NCBI RefSeq assembly: GCF_006364435.1
Contig: NZ_CP040977.1
Span: 1 to 64,000 of the forward strand
Origin: Candidatus Methylopumilus universalis
GTDB taxonomy: Bacteria > Pseudomonadota > Gammaproteobacteria > Burkholderiales > Methylophilaceae
Reading direction: 5' to 3'
Length of the DNA: 64,000 nt
A program made the position numbers and the translations under genes. Under the pieces are notes generated by a model. It searched no databases. It was not told where the DNA came from and was given only the letters and a program-made list of their open reading frames with translations. This document shows, piece after piece, positions 54,577 through 64,000 of this stretch. Positions within the stretch are counted from its first letter, which is position 1; each line of letters opens with the position of its first letter.

Positions 54577-54684
54577 GTGTAGGATTGTAAATGGTTTATT
54601 TCCGCTATTTTCCATATTGGTAAAATAATTTAGGCTAAAATGATGGCAATCATTAAACTTCAATAAAACCATTCGGAAATATTT

Positions 54685-55884
54685 GTGGCTACTGAAATCA
54701 ATCAAGCGTTAGCACTCATTAAACGAGGCGCCGAAGAAATTCTTCTAGAAGAAGAGCTTCTCGAAAAACTTAAAAAAGGTCAGCCTTTAAGAGTCAAGGC
54801 GGGCTTTGATCCTACAGCCCCTGACCTTCATTTAGGCCATACCGTTTTATTAAATAAACTCAGACAATTTCAGGACTTAGGCCATCACGTTTTATTTTTA
54901 ATTGGTGACTTCACGGGCATGATTGGTGACCCGACAGGCAAAAGTGCAACACGCCCTCCTTTGTCTCAAGATGAAGTGAAAAAAAATGCTGAGAGCTATG
55001 CTGAGCAAGTTTTTAAAATATTAAAGCGCGATCAAACCGAGGTCGTTTTTAATTCAAAGTGGCTGACTGATTTAGGTGCAGCCGGCATGCTCAAATTAGC
55101 TGCAAGTCATACCGTTGCTCGTATGTTAGAGCGTGATGATTTTAGTAAACGATATAAAAACAATCAACCTATTGCTATCCATGAGTTTCTTTACCCTCTT
55201 CTTCAGGGTTATGACTCTGTCGCATTGAAAGCAGACGTAGAGTTAGGCGGTACTGATCAAAAATTTAATTTATTAATGGGGCGGGAGTTACAAAAGCAAT
55301 CAGGTCAATCGCCTCAGTGTGTGATTACCATGCCCCTTCTCGAAGGCTTGGATGGCGTTCAAAAAATGTCTAAATCGCTGGGTAATTACATCGGAATTAA
55401 TGAAGCGCCTGAAATAATTTTCGCAAAAATTATGTCCATTTCAGATGAATTAATGTGGCGATATATTGAGCTACTTTCTTTTACATCAATGGATGAGATT
55501 GCTGAATGGAAAGCGAATGTCAAAGCAGGCCAAAATCCTCGCGATATTAAAGTCACTTTTGCTCAAGAAATTGTAGCGCGCTTTCATTCAAAAGAGGCGG
55601 CTATTGAGGCCCTAGAAAATTTCCAGACACGCTCTAAAGGAGGCATTCCAGACAATGTCCCTGAGGTAAATATTACGATTCAAGCAGATACGATTGGCAT
55701 TTTGCAGCTTCTTAAAGAGGCCTCGCTTGTGGCGAGTACATCAGAAGCCATGCGCCTCATCGAGGGCGGCGGGATCAAAATTGACGGAGAGCGTCTTGAA
55801 GATGGTAAAAAAATGATTTCTAAAAATAGTGAATTTGTGGCCCAGGTGGGCAAGCGAAAATTCGCGAAGATTAAAGTTCTTTAA
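54685..55884 (+). CDS. tyrS: Tyrosyl-tRNA synthetase
   Basis: This charges tRNA-Tyr with tyrosine. The 399-residue protein is of the TyrZ-like/TyrRS type common in proteobacteria. The class I HIGH motif appears as HLGH (49-52), the KMSKS motif is exact (about 226-230), and a C-terminal S4-type RNA-binding domain (about 335-399, with [18 protein letters not shown]) is present. The start is a GTG, divergent from anmK. A hairpin follows about 80 bases after the stop. Confidence 0.95.
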   Translation: MATEINQALALIKRGAEEILLEEELLEKLKKGQPLRVKAGFDPTAPDLHLGHTVLLNKLRQFQDLGHHVLFLIGDFTGMIGDPTGKSATRPPLSQDEVKKNAESYAEQVFKILKRDQTEVVFNSKWLTDLGAAGMLKLAASHTVARMLERDDFSKRYKNNQPIAIHEFLYPLLQGYDSVALKADVELGGTDQKFNLLMGRELQKQSGQSPQCVITMPLLEGLDGVQKMSKSLGNYIGINEAPEIIFAKIMSISDELMWRYIELLSFTSMDEIAEWKANVKAGQNPRDIKVTFAQEIVARFHSKEAAIEALENFQTRSKGGIPDNVPEVNITIQADTIGILQLLKEASLVASTSEAMRLIEGGGIKIDGERLEDGKKMISKNSEFVAQVGKRKFAKIKVL

Positions 55885-55940
55885 TGTGATGGATCATATT
55901 GATTTTGAATGAAGTTTTGATTTCAATTATCTGAATTTAT

Positions 55941-55949
55941 TGATATAAT
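55941..55949 (+). promoter_or_regulatory. Extended -10 promoter candidate for the rimP operon
   Basis: TGATATAAT contains a consensus TATAAT (55944-55949) preceded by the TG of an extended -10 element. No good -35 is found at the right spacing, which is usual for extended -10 promoters. Transcription would begin close to 55956, just before a terminator-like hairpin. Confidence 0.5.
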
Positions 55950-55966
55950 TCGGCATGAAAATATTG

Positions 55967-55988
55967 ATGGGCTTTAAGCCCATTTTTT
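55967..55988 (+). terminator. Hairpin and T-run in the rimP leader (tyrS terminator or attenuator)
   Basis: ATGGGCT (55967-55973) and AGCCCAT (55977-55983) form a 7-base stem with a TTA loop, followed by six T residues. It can act as the tyrS terminator. Because a promoter candidate lies upstream of it and rimP starts 42 bases downstream, it may instead be an attenuator, like the RimP-leader element described for gammaproteobacteria. Confidence 0.65.
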
Positions 55989-56030
55989 GTTTCTGCAACT
56001 TGGGGAATTTTAGGAAATCAGCCTTGTAAG

Positions 56031-56471
56031 ATGGAAAAGCTTGAAACATTAATTGAAAAAACCGTTCAGCAGCTCGGCTATGAATTGGTAGATTTGGAGA
56101 TTTCAAATCGAGGAAAGCTTTTGCGTGTTTATATTGATAAGCCTGATTCAGTGACGATTGATGATTGCACTTTAGTGAGCAACCATTTAGGTCACGTTCT
56201 TACCGTAGAGCAGGATTTAGATTACGACCGACTAGAGGTGTCATCCCCTGGTATGGATCGCGTGTTAAAGAAATTAGCTGATTTTGAACGCTTTAAAGGT
56301 GAGCGAGCTTCTGTGAAGCTAAGAATGCCTTTAGATGCGCGTAAAAATTTTTTAGGCACGATTGATGGAACAGAAAAAGATACTGTTCTTTTATTGTGCG
56401 AGGGTGAGCTCTATCGCTTCGCTTTATCCAATATTGATAAAGCTCGATTGAGCCCAGAATTTAAACGTTAG
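56031..56471 (+). CDS. rimP: Ribosome maturation factor RimP
   Basis: This assists assembly of the 30S ribosomal subunit. The 146-residue protein begins EKLETLIEKTVQQLGYELVDLEI, has LRVYIDKPDSVTIDDC and the core motif LEVSSPGMDRVL, followed by the C-terminal SH3-like domain. It is the first gene of a rimP-nusA-infB-rbfA-truB operon, 22 bases before nusA. Confidence 0.95.
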   Translation: MEKLETLIEKTVQQLGYELVDLEISNRGKLLRVYIDKPDSVTIDDCTLVSNHLGHVLTVEQDLDYDRLEVSSPGMDRVLKKLADFERFKGERASVKLRMPLDARKNFLGTIDGTEKDTVLLLCEGELYRFALSNIDKARLSPEFKR

Positions 56472-56493
56472 AAAATGAGTTGCGGAGATTGAA

Positions 56494-57960
56494 ATGAGTC
56501 GCGAGATTTTATTGTTAGTAGATGCTTTAGCCCATGAAAAAAATGTGAACAAAGATGTGGTCTTTGAGGCACTTGAATCAGCCTTGGCTTCAGCTACAAA
56601 GAAAAAAAATACAGAAGATATTGATGTGCGCGTAGAAATCGATCGTGACACAGGCGAATATAAATCTTTTAGACGTTGGACGTTTTTAAATGATGAGCTC
56701 ATTGAAAATGAAGATGCTCAAATTTCTCTTTTAGATCCTCGCGCTGAAGGCAAAGCTGAAAACGATACGATCGAAGTTCCTCTCGAATCGATTGAGTTTG
56801 GACGAATCGGTGCACAAGCTGCAAAACAAGTCATCTTGCAAAAAGTACGCGAAGCGGAAAGAGAACAAATTTTAGAAGATTTCTTAGGTCGCAATGAAAA
56901 ATTAGTGACTGGTGTGATCAAACGCATGGATCGAGGTAATGGCATCATTGAAGTGGGTCGTATTGAAGCGGTACTTCCTCGCGATCAAATGATTCCTAAA
57001 GAAAATTTACGTATCGGCGACCGTGTGAGAGCTTATCTGACAAGCGTTGAAAGAAGTCATCGCGGGCCACAGCTTATTTTATCTAGAACAGCACCTGAAT
57101 TTCTTGTGCGTTTATTTGAACTTGAAGTGCCAGAAATTGAAGAGGGATTATTAGAAATCAAATCTGCATCTCGTGATCCAGGATTGCGTTCAAAAATTGC
57201 TGTGAAAGCAAACGATCAAAGAATTGATCCAGTAGGCACTTGTGTGGGCATGCGAGGATCAAGAGTTCAAGCAGTGACAGGCGAACTTGCAGGAGAGCGA
57301 GTAGACATTGTTTTATGGTCCATGGAGCCAGCACAGTTTGTCATCAATGCGATGGCGCCGGCTGAAGTCTCAAGTATTGTGGTTGATGAAGAAAAGCATA
57401 GTATGGATGTTGTGGTGAATGAAGAAAATTTAGCGCAAGCGATTGGGCGAAATGGACAAAACGTTCGTCTTGCGTCTGAGCTTACAGGTTGGAATATCAA
57501 TATTCTGACAGAAGAAGAATCTTCTAAGAAAAATGAAGAAGAATATGCAAGTACGAGCCAATTATTTATGGCGAAACTTGATGTGGATGAAGATGTGGCT
57601 GACATTCTTGTACAAGAAGGATTTAGCACGCTAGAAGAAATTGCTTATGTGCCATTACAAGAGATGGTGGAGATTGAAGCATTCGATGAAGACACAGTGA
57701 ATGAACTTCGTTCGCGCGCGCGAGCGGCGCTTCTCACTGAAGCGATTGCTAAAGAAGAAAAAGTTGAAGAAGCGGCAGAAGACCTTCTCACGATGGAAGG
57801 CATGGATGACGCTACGGCTAACCTTCTGGCTTCAAAAGGTATTTCGAAAATGGAAGATCTTGCAGATCTTGCTGTAGATGAATTGGTTGAAATGACTTCA
57901 ATGGATGAAGAGCGTGCGAAACAGTTAATTATGACTGCTAGAGCGCCTTGGTTTGTTTAA
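56494..57960 (+). CDS. nusA: Transcription termination/antitermination factor NusA
   Basis: This binds RNA polymerase and modulates pausing, termination and antitermination. The 488-residue protein has an N-terminal RNA polymerase-binding domain (1-130), an S1 domain (about 135-200, [19 protein letters not shown]), two KH domains ([14 protein letters not shown] and [15 protein letters not shown]), and two C-terminal acidic repeats (about 360-415 and 430-485), the long proteobacterial form. It lies between rimP and infB. Confidence 0.97.
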   Translation: MSREILLLVDALAHEKNVNKDVVFEALESALASATKKKNTEDIDVRVEIDRDTGEYKSFRRWTFLNDELIENEDAQISLLDPRAEGKAENDTIEVPLESIEFGRIGAQAAKQVILQKVREAEREQILEDFLGRNEKLVTGVIKRMDRGNGIIEVGRIEAVLPRDQMIPKENLRIGDRVRAYLTSVERSHRGPQLILSRTAPEFLVRLFELEVPEIEEGLLEIKSASRDPGLRSKIAVKANDQRIDPVGTCVGMRGSRVQAVTGELAGERVDIVLWSMEPAQFVINAMAPAEVSSIVVDEEKHSMDVVVNEENLAQAIGRNGQNVRLASELTGWNINILTEEESSKKNEEEYASTSQLFMAKLDVDEDVADILVQEGFSTLEEIAYVPLQEMVEIEAFDEDTVNELRSRARAALLTEAIAKEEKVEEAAEDLLTMEGMDDATANLLASKGISKMEDLADLAVDELVEMTSMDEERAKQLIMTARAPWFV

Positions 57961-57999
57961 AGGTACATTCACCCTACGATGAATATTATGAGGTACTAA

Positions 58000-60501
58000 A
58001 TGGGACAATCAACTGTCACTAAATTTGCTGAAGAATTAGGTTTGCCTGTTGATTTATTAATCGAACAGCTTAAAAGTGCTGGCGTCAATAAATCAGTAGC
58101 AGAAGACTCATTAAGCGAAATAGATAAATCAGCGCTTCTCGAATATCTTCGTAAAGAGCATGGCCAAACTCAAGTGCCAAAAAATAAAATCACTTTAACG
58201 CACAAACAAAATAAAGAGATTAAAAAAACGGATAGCACAGGACGTGCTCGCACCATTCAAGTTGAAGTTCGCAAAAAACGTGTTCTCGTCAGACGAGAAG
58301 ATGGACAACCTGTCGATACACCAACTATTGTGGAATCTGCACCCGTTGAGACAGTCGCTAAAGCTCCAACAAGAACACACGTGCTTGGTGAGGAACAGTT
58401 ATCAATTAGAGAAGATGAAGCTAAGCGACATGCAGCACTTGCAGCAGCTCAAGCCGATGATATTAGAAAAAAACAAGAAGCAGTTGCGAAAGCGAATGAA
58501 GCCCCGGCAGCTAAATTAAGTGAAGGCACACTTCATCGCCCCGCTTCTAAAGCAGGGGTTAAAGTTGAGACCAAAGAAAAGCAAGTGGATAAGAGTGAAA
58601 AAGATTGGTCCGATCGTGAATTTAAAAAACGTACGCTTAAAGGCCGTGGTGACTCCAGCGCTTCCTCAGGATGGCGCTCACCTAAATCAAAATCAAAATC
58701 TCGCGAAGAGAATGAAGAATCAACTTTTGTAGCGCCTACTGAACCGATTATTCGAGACATTCATGTGCCGGAAACGATTTCGGTTGCTGACTTAGCACAT
58801 AAGATGTCAGTGAAAGCCACTGAAGTCATTAAAGTACTTATGAATATGGGCATGATGGTGACCATTAATCAAATTTTAGATCAAGACACTGGAATGATTG
58901 TAGTAGGTGAAATGGGACACACTCCCGTTGCAGCCTTAGATAACGATCCTGACGCGCTGATCGAGCAAGATTCAAATATAGAAGCTATATTCGAAACACG
59001 TCCGCCAGTGGTCACTGTCATGGGTCACGTGGATCACGGTAAAACATCATTGCTTGATTATATTAGAACGACACGTGTGGCTTCTGGTGAAGCAGGCGGC
59101 ATTACACAACATATAGGTGCGTACCATGTAGAAACACCCCGCGGTATGGTGACCTTTTTAGATACACCAGGCCATGAGGCTTTCACTGCAATGCGGGCTC
59201 GCGGCGCTAAGGCTACCGACATTGTGATTCTAGTGGTAGCAGCAGATGACGGCGTGATGCCACAAACCATTGAAGCAATTCATCATGCAAAAGCAGGTAA
59301 TGTGCCTCTAGTGGTTGCAATCAATAAAATTGATAAACCTGAAGCTGCGCCTGAGCGCGTAAAAATGGAACTTGTAGCGCAAGAAGTGGTGCCCGAAGAT
59401 TTTGGTGGTGACACTATGTTTGTGGAAGTTTCAGCAAAATCAGGACAAGGTATCGATAAACTTCTTGAATCAGTGCTTCTTCAAGCTGAAGTGCTTGAAT
59501 TAAAAGCACCTAAAAATACGCCTGCCAAAGGTATTGTCATTGAAGGCCGTTTAGATAAAGGTCGAGGTCCTGTAGCAACGATTCTTATTCAGTCAGGTAC
59601 ATTAAAACGTGGCGATACATTGTTAGCGGGATCAGCTTTTGGCCGTATTCGTGCGATGCTTGATGAGACGGGTAAAGAAATTAAAGAAGCTGGACCTTCT
59701 ATCCCTGTTGAAGTATTAGGTTTAGCAGATGTGCCGAATGCAGGTGAAGAAGTCGTTGTGCTAAATGATGAACGCAAAGCCCGTGAAATTGCTCTATTCC
59801 GTCAAGGTAAATTTAGAGATGTGAAGTTAGCAAAACAACAAGCTGCAAAACTTGCAAATATATTTGATCAAATGGCTGAGGGTAATGTAAAAGTTTTACC
59901 GCTCATTATTAAATCTGATGTTCAAGGTTCTTACGAAGCGTTATCTACATCATTACAAAAATTATCTACTGACGAAGTTAAAGTAAATGTCATTCACATG
60001 GGTGTGGGTGCAGTGACTGAATCTGACGTGAACTTAGCGAGTGCATCGAAAGCCATTCTCATTGCATTTAATGTAAGAGCGGAAGCAGGTGCCCGTAAAT
60101 TAATAGATTCACTTGAAGTCGATGTGCACTATTACAGTATTATTTACGAAGCTGTCGATCAAGTGAAAGCGGCCCTTGGCGGATTGTTATCACCGGAGCA
60201 AAAAGAAAGCGTCATCGGCATGGTTGAAATTCGTGAAGTATTTAAAATTTCTAAACTGGGCTCTATTGCCGGTTGTTATGTTCAAGATGGTGTGATTCGA
60301 AGAAGCTCAATGGTGCGTGTCTTAAGAGATAATGTCGTGATTCATTCGGGCGAACTTGATTCATTAAAACGCTTCAAAGACGATGTCAAAGAAGTTAAAA
60401 ATAATTTTGAGTGCGGACTCTCTATTAAAAACTTTAATGAAATTGAAGTGGGCGATATGCTCGAAGTATTTGAAGTTGTTGAGATCGCGCGTAAACTTTA
60501 A
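58000..60501 (+). CDS. infB: Translation initiation factor IF-2
   Basis: This GTPase places initiator tRNA on the ribosome. The 833-residue protein has an N-terminal IF2 helical domain ([22 protein letters not shown]), a long charged Lys/Glu/Ala-rich linker (about 60-240), and the GTPase core with G1 GHVDHGKTS (near 342), G3 DTPGHEAF and G4 NKID, followed by beta-barrel and C-terminal tRNA-binding domains. The start has a modest AGGTACTAA upstream. It is three bases before rbfA. Confidence 0.97.
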   Translation: MGQSTVTKFAEELGLPVDLLIEQLKSAGVNKSVAEDSLSEIDKSALLEYLRKEHGQTQVPKNKITLTHKQNKEIKKTDSTGRARTIQVEVRKKRVLVRREDGQPVDTPTIVESAPVETVAKAPTRTHVLGEEQLSIREDEAKRHAALAAAQADDIRKKQEAVAKANEAPAAKLSEGTLHRPASKAGVKVETKEKQVDKSEKDWSDREFKKRTLKGRGDSSASSGWRSPKSKSKSREENEESTFVAPTEPIIRDIHVPETISVADLAHKMSVKATEVIKVLMNMGMMVTINQILDQDTGMIVVGEMGHTPVAALDNDPDALIEQDSNIEAIFETRPPVVTVMGHVDHGKTSLLDYIRTTRVASGEAGGITQHIGAYHVETPRGMVTFLDTPGHEAFTAMRARGAKATDIVILVVAADDGVMPQTIEAIHHAKAGNVPLVVAINKIDKPEAAPERVKMELVAQEVVPEDFGGDTMFVEVSAKSGQGIDKLLESVLLQAEVLELKAPKNTPAKGIVIEGRLDKGRGPVATILIQSGTLKRGDTLLAGSAFGRIRAMLDETGKEIKEAGPSIPVEVLGLADVPNAGEEVVVLNDERKAREIALFRQGKFRDVKLAKQQAAKLANIFDQMAEGNVKVLPLIIKSDVQGSYEALSTSLQKLSTDEVKVNVIHMGVGAVTESDVNLASASKAILIAFNVRAEAGARKLIDSLEVDVHYYSIIYEAVDQVKAALGGLLSPEQKESVIGMVEIREVFKISKLGSIAGCYVQDGVIRRSSMVRVLRDNVVIHSGELDSLKRFKDDVKEVKNNFECGLSIKNFNEIEVGDMLEVFEVVEIARKL

Positions 60502-60503
60502 TC

Positions 60504-60851
60504 ATGGTGAATCGCTCTTATGCGAGAAGTGATCGCATTTCAGAACAAATCAAGCGCGAACTCGCAGAGCTTATTCAGTCAGAATTAAAAGATCCTGCAG
60601 TGGGAATGTTGACTATTACTGAAGTGCAAGTTACCCCTGATTTACTCCACGCTAAAATATATTTTACTTCCCCTACTAATGATCCTTTAATCATGCAAGG
60701 CCTCGATCGCTCGACAGGTTATTTACGTGCGCAATTATCAAAACGGATGGCAACACGCGGCATTCCACAACTTCATTTTGTGTATGATACGTCGATTGAT
60801 GAGGGGATGAAGATTTCACAGCTCATCAAAGACGCACTGCCTCCTCAGTAA
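60504..60851 (+). CDS. rbfA: Ribosome-binding factor A
   Basis: This cold-shock assembly factor helps 16S rRNA 5'-end maturation. The 115-residue protein has the KH-like RbfA fold with RISEQIKRELAELIQSELKDP, MLTITEVQVTPDLLHAKIYFT and the C-terminal IPQLHFVYDTSIDEGMKISQLI, in full agreement with the family. It starts two bases after infB and ends nine bases before truB. Confidence 0.96.
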   Translation: MVNRSYARSDRISEQIKRELAELIQSELKDPAVGMLTITEVQVTPDLLHAKIYFTSPTNDPLIMQGLDRSTGYLRAQLSKRMATRGIPQLHFVYDTSIDEGMKISQLIKDALPPQ

Positions 60852-60860
60852 TTTATTTCC

Positions 60861-61763
60861 ATGCAAAAGAAGTCCACGAAGCGCGAGATTGATGGCGTTT
60901 TTTTACTTAATAAGCCACTTGGATTTTCATCCAATCAAGCCTTAAAAAAAATTCAATGGTTATTGAACGCAAAAAAAGCAGGACACACAGGCACGCTTGA
61001 TCCTATGGCCTCAGGGCTGCTCCCTATTTGCATAGGTGAGGCCACAAAATTTTCACATCGCCTTCTTAATGCTAATAAAACTTATATCGCAACAGTTCAA
61101 TTAGGTGTTACAACTACGACAGGCGACCAAGAAGGAGAAGTGATTTCAAAAAAAGAAGCTGTCTTCAATGAAGCTCAATTAAAAGAAACACTGCAAAAAT
61201 TTATAGGTGATATTACACAAATACCCCCGATGTATTCTGCATTGAAATTCGAAGGCAGACCTCTCTACGAGTATGCAAGGCAAGGTATTGAAATTGAGCG
61301 CAAATCTCGACAAATTACCATTTATGACATCGGGCTTATGGAATTTCAAGGCAGCGTCATGACGATTGAGGTTTCTTGCAGCAAGGGCACTTACATTCGA
61401 ACTTTGGCAGAAGATATAGGGCACGCACTTGGATGTGGTGCCCATTTAAAAGGTTTGGAACGCACCCAAACGGCCAATTTTCAATTGACAGAGGCTCTGA
61501 CGATTGAAGCACTTGAAGCTATGGACTCGATATCTCGAGAAAAAGTACTTTTGCCCATAGACGCTCTATTAGAAGGCCTACCATCGATTGAACTAACTTC
61601 AGCTGAAACAGAATTGATTAAAAAAGGGCAAAGCATTGATTTTATAAGTAAAAATGAAGAAGAGTTACGTTTATACAGCGTTTCAGGCCAGTTTTTAGGA
61701 GTGGGCCAGCCCGACCTTCAAGGACGTCTTTTCCCTAAGCGCTTAATCGCAAATATATTATAA
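60861..61763 (+). CDS. truB: tRNA pseudouridine(55) synthase
   Basis: This makes pseudouridine 55 in the T-loop of tRNAs. The 300-residue protein has GVFLLNKPLGFSSNQALKKI, the catalytic motif HTGTLDPMASGLLPI with the nucleophilic aspartate, PPMYSALKFEGRPLYEYARQG, and the C-terminal domain with LFPKRLI. The operon order rbfA-truB-rpsO is standard. Confidence 0.96.
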   Translation: MQKKSTKREIDGVFLLNKPLGFSSNQALKKIQWLLNAKKAGHTGTLDPMASGLLPICIGEATKFSHRLLNANKTYIATVQLGVTTTTGDQEGEVISKKEAVFNEAQLKETLQKFIGDITQIPPMYSALKFEGRPLYEYARQGIEIERKSRQITIYDIGLMEFQGSVMTIEVSCSKGTYIRTLAEDIGHALGCGAHLKGLERTQTANFQLTEALTIEALEAMDSISREKVLLPIDALLEGLPSIELTSAETELIKKGQSIDFISKNEEELRLYSVSGQFLGVGQPDLQGRLFPKRLIANIL

Positions 61764-61771
61764 AAAACATA

Positions 61772-61800
61772 TTGTTAAATCAAAAGAATACAATTAAAAT
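61772..61800 (+). promoter_or_regulatory. Candidate promoter for rpsO
   Basis: TTGTTA (61772-61777) and TAAAAT (61795-61800) are separated by 17 bases, 30 bases upstream of the rpsO start, which has a strong GAGGAGAGAAG ribosome binding site. Confidence 0.5.
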
Positions 61801-61830
61801 ACGCGGTTCTGAATGAGGAGAGAAGATTAA

Positions 61831-62100
61831 ATGGCATCAACAGCAGCAGAAAGAGCCAAAGTTGTAAGTGAATATCAACAGGCAAAGAACGATACAGGAT
61901 CCCCAGAAGTGCAAGTTGCACTTATCACAAGTCGTATTGGTTATTTAACAGACCATTTCAAAACCAATGCAAAAGACCATCACTCACGTCGTGGACTTTT
62001 AGCGCTTGTAAGTCAACGTAGAAAATTATTAGATTACCTTAAAGGTAAGAGTTTAGGCCGTTATCAATCATTGATTGAACGCCTTGGTTTACGTAAATAA
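61831..62100 (+). CDS. rpsO: 30S ribosomal protein S15
   Basis: An early-assembling 16S rRNA-binding protein. The 89-residue sequence has the family's [37 protein letters not shown] core in short matching blocks and ends in GLRK. A very strong GAGGAGAGAAG ribosome binding site precedes the ATG. It is followed by a hairpin terminator and then pnp, the conserved rpsO-pnp pair. Confidence 0.98.
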   Translation: MASTAAERAKVVSEYQQAKNDTGSPEVQVALITSRIGYLTDHFKTNAKDHHSRRGLLALVSQRRKLLDYLKGKSLGRYQSLIERLGLRK

Positions 62101-62155
62101 TTTTTTAACTATTTAAATTAATTAGTTTAAGAGATTTATTGATTCGTAAGTTTTG

Positions 62156-62201
62156 AAGCCGATTGCAATCCTTCTTTAAAGGAAGATGCGTCGGCTTTTT
62201 T
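62156..62201 (+). terminator. Terminator-like hairpin between rpsO and pnp
   Basis: AAGCCGA (62156-62162) pairs with TCGGCTT (62191-62197), with a second inner hairpin around TCCTT and AAGGA, followed by a T-run. It probably ends part of the rpsO transcripts. In E. coli the same gap carries a partial terminator and an RNase III-processed pnp leader. Confidence 0.7.
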
Positions 62202-62276
62202 ATTGGATGTTAAATGTTAGTTAATGTATTCGTTATTAAGAAGTGAATAGCGGATGAAAAAAGAAAAGGGTAAATT

Positions 62277-64000
62277 ATGTTTAAAGCAATTAAGAAAAGT
62301 ATTCAATTTGGTGCACACACCTTAACACTGGAAACAGGTGAAATAGCAAGACAAGCTGATGGCGCAGTATTAGTAAGTTATGGCGATACAGCGGTATTAG
62401 TGACAGTTGTAGGAAGACACGATGTAAAAGAAGGCCAAGATTTTTTTCCACTTACAGTTGATTATCAAGAAAAAACATATGCTGCAGGTAAAATTCCTGG
62501 CGGTTTTTTCAAACGAGAAGCACGCCCAAGCGAAAAAGAGACACTAACCTCACGTCTAATTGATCGTCCATTACGTCCTTTATTTCCAGAAAGTTTTTAC
62601 AACGAAATTCAAATCGTAGCGATGGTAGTGTCATCTGACAGTGAAATTGATTCTGATATTCCAGCAATTATTGGTGCTTCAGCTGCATTAGCTATTTCCG
62701 GCATTCCTTTCTATGGACCTATTGGTGCTGCGCGCGTCGGATATATTAACGAAGAGTATGTGACGAATCCAACAGCATCACAATTAAAAGAAAGTGAGCT
62801 CGATCTTGTGGTTGCGGCAACAGATTCGGCTGTATTGATGGTGGAATCAGAAGCAAAGGAATTACCTGAAAGCGTAATGTTAGGCGCTGTGCTTCATGGT
62901 CATAAAGAAATGCAAGCTGTGATTAAAATGATTAATGAACTAGCTAAAGAAGTTGGCAAAGAGCCATGGGATTGGGTTGCTCCTGAGCCTGATAAAGCTC
63001 TCATTAAAAAGATTCATGATTTAGCGGCAAAGGATGTGCATGCTGCATTTCAAATTAAATCAAAAGGCGAACGCTCAGCTAAGTTAGATGAAATTAAAAA
63101 TAAAGTATTCGCAAAGCTTATTACTGAAGATACAGATACTGCTGAAACTAATAAAATTAAAAATGAATTTTTTAATTTAGAAGCAAAAACAGTGCGCACA
63201 CAAATTTTAGATGGAGAGCCACGCATTGATGGACGCGATACTCGCACAGTCAGACCGATTGCAATTAGATCAAGCGTTCTTCCAAGAACTCATGGTTCAG
63301 CACTTTTCACGCGTGGTGAAACACAAGCGCTTGTAGTTGCTACATTAGGTACAGGTCGCGATGAGCAAACTATTGATGCACTTCAAGGTGAGTATTCAGA
63401 TCGCTTCATGCTTCATTACAATATGCCTCCTTACGCAACGGGCGAAACAGGACGTGTAGGCACACCTAAGCGTCGTGAAATTGGTCATGGTCGATTAGCT
63501 AAGCGTGCATTGATTGCAGTACTGCCTTCTAAAGAAGATTTTAGTTATACGATGCGTGTCGTTTCTGAAATTACAGAATCAAATGGATCAAGCTCTATGG
63601 CATCTGTATGTGGCGGTTGTTTAGCATTGATGGATGCAGGTGTCCCAATCAAAGCCCACGTAGCAGGCATTGCGATGGGTCTTATCAAAGAAGGTAATCG
63701 TGTTGCTGTTCTTACAGATATCTTAGGTGACGAAGATCACTTGGGTGATATGGACTTTAAAGTAGCGGGTACTGAAGACGGTATTACAGCTCTTCAAATG
63801 GATATTAAAATTACAGGTATCACAACTGAAATTATGCAAGTTGCATTAAGCCAAGCAAAAGAAGGACGTGAGCATATTTTGGCGATCATGAAAAAAGAAA
63901 TGAAAGGCAGCCGTCAAGAGCTATCTACATTTGCACCAAGAATTATTACTGTGAAAATTCATCCAGATAAAATTCGTGAAGTGATCGGTAAAGGTGGATC
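62277..64000 (+). CDS. pnp: Polyribonucleotide nucleotidyltransferase (partial, cut by window end)
   Basis: This phosphorolytic 3'-exoribonuclease degrades mRNA and is a degradosome component. The frame is open from the ATG to the last base, giving about 574 residues of some 700. It shows the first RNase PH-like domain ([36 protein letters not shown] in shorter blocks), the helical linker, the second catalytic domain ([36 protein letters not shown]), and the beginning of the KH domain ([10 protein letters not shown]) at the edge. The S1 domain lies beyond the window. AAAAGGGTAAATT serves as ribosome binding site. Confidence 0.97.
   Translation, partial: MFKAIKKSIQFGAHTLTLETGEIARQADGAVLVSYGDTAVLVTVVGRHDVKEGQDFFPLTVDYQEKTYAAGKIPGGFFKREARPSEKETLTSRLIDRPLRPLFPESFYNEIQIVAMVVSSDSEIDSDIPAIIGASAALAISGIPFYGPIGAARVGYINEEYVTNPTASQLKESELDLVVAATDSAVLMVESEAKELPESVMLGAVLHGHKEMQAVIKMINELAKEVGKEPWDWVAPEPDKALIKKIHDLAAKDVHAAFQIKSKGERSAKLDEIKNKVFAKLITEDTDTAETNKIKNEFFNLEAKTVRTQILDGEPRIDGRDTRTVRPIAIRSSVLPRTHGSALFTRGETQALVVATLGTGRDEQTIDALQGEYSDRFMLHYNMPPYATGETGRVGTPKRREIGHGRLAKRALIAVLPSKEDFSYTMRVVSEITESNGSSSMASVCGGCLALMDAGVPIKAHVAGIAMGLIKEGNRVAVLTDILGDEDHLGDMDFKVAGTEDGITALQMDIKITGITTEIMQVALSQAKEGREHILAIMKKEMKGSRQELSTFAPRIITVKIHPDKIREVIGKGG

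Noticed and set aside
54577-54705. 43-codon N-terminal extension of anmK
   Set aside because: The extra residues do not match the AnmK family, which begins at the LFIGLMSGTS motif, and they occupy the tyrS promoter region.

Overview
The window is a compact, AT-rich bacterial chromosome segment that begins at the first base of dnaA and ends inside pnp. Gene content (OxyR beside gyrB, accB-accC-prmA, hemC-hemD, ubiC/ubiA, NodT-type efflux, bifunctional SpoT, rimP-nusA-infB-rbfA-truB-rpsO-pnp), short spacers and strong A+T bias suggest a streamlined betaproteobacterium, most likely a Methylophilaceae relative of the Methylopumilus/OM43 type. That assignment is inference from gene style; no methylotrophy gene lies here.

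Layout. 1-6.1 kb: dnaA, a probable oriC with DnaA boxes and a DnaA-trio run, dnaN, gyrB, oxyR. 6.1-12.1 kb (minus): a DUF2892 protein with a histone-like tail, prmA, accC, accB, aroQ, a TlpA-type thioredoxin and dsbD. 12.2-17.7 kb: fxsA, a 2Fe-2S flavin reductase, a 35-residue predicted exported peptide, hemD, hemC and argH. 17.7-23.4 kb (minus): a complete RND efflux operon. 23.5-34.3 kb: an unusual signalling and transport island. 34.3-40.2 kb (minus): VIT-family transporter, MarC, a 46-residue basic protein, radical SAM proteins, hemW, rdgB and rph. 40.3-52.1 kb (plus): yicC, gmk, rpoZ, spoT, ridA, recG, ubiC, a TonB-like protein, ubiA, rplM, rpsI, argC, bactofilin, erpA. 52.1-54.6 kb (minus): gltA, anmK. 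54.7-64 kb (plus): tyrS, the rimP-to-truB translation operon, rpsO and partial pnp. No tRNA, rRNA, CRISPR, prophage or insertion sequence was seen.

The most interesting region is 23.5-34.3 kb. It combines a STAS antagonist, an RsbW-like ATPase, a REC-PP2C phosphatase, a hybrid histidine kinase with Hpt, a membrane helical-bundle sensor with no output domain, a Na/Pi-type transporter, and a polar amino acid ABC transporter. The transporter is odd: both substrate-binding domains read as lobe 2 followed by lobe 1, the reverse of the family order; one is fused to the permease; and the ATPase carries a C-terminal domain that resembles a degenerate RsbW-type kinase fold. This looks like an amino-acid-linked partner-switching system with the transporter physically wired to the signalling proteins. 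The wiring is inferred; the domain composition and gene order are read directly.
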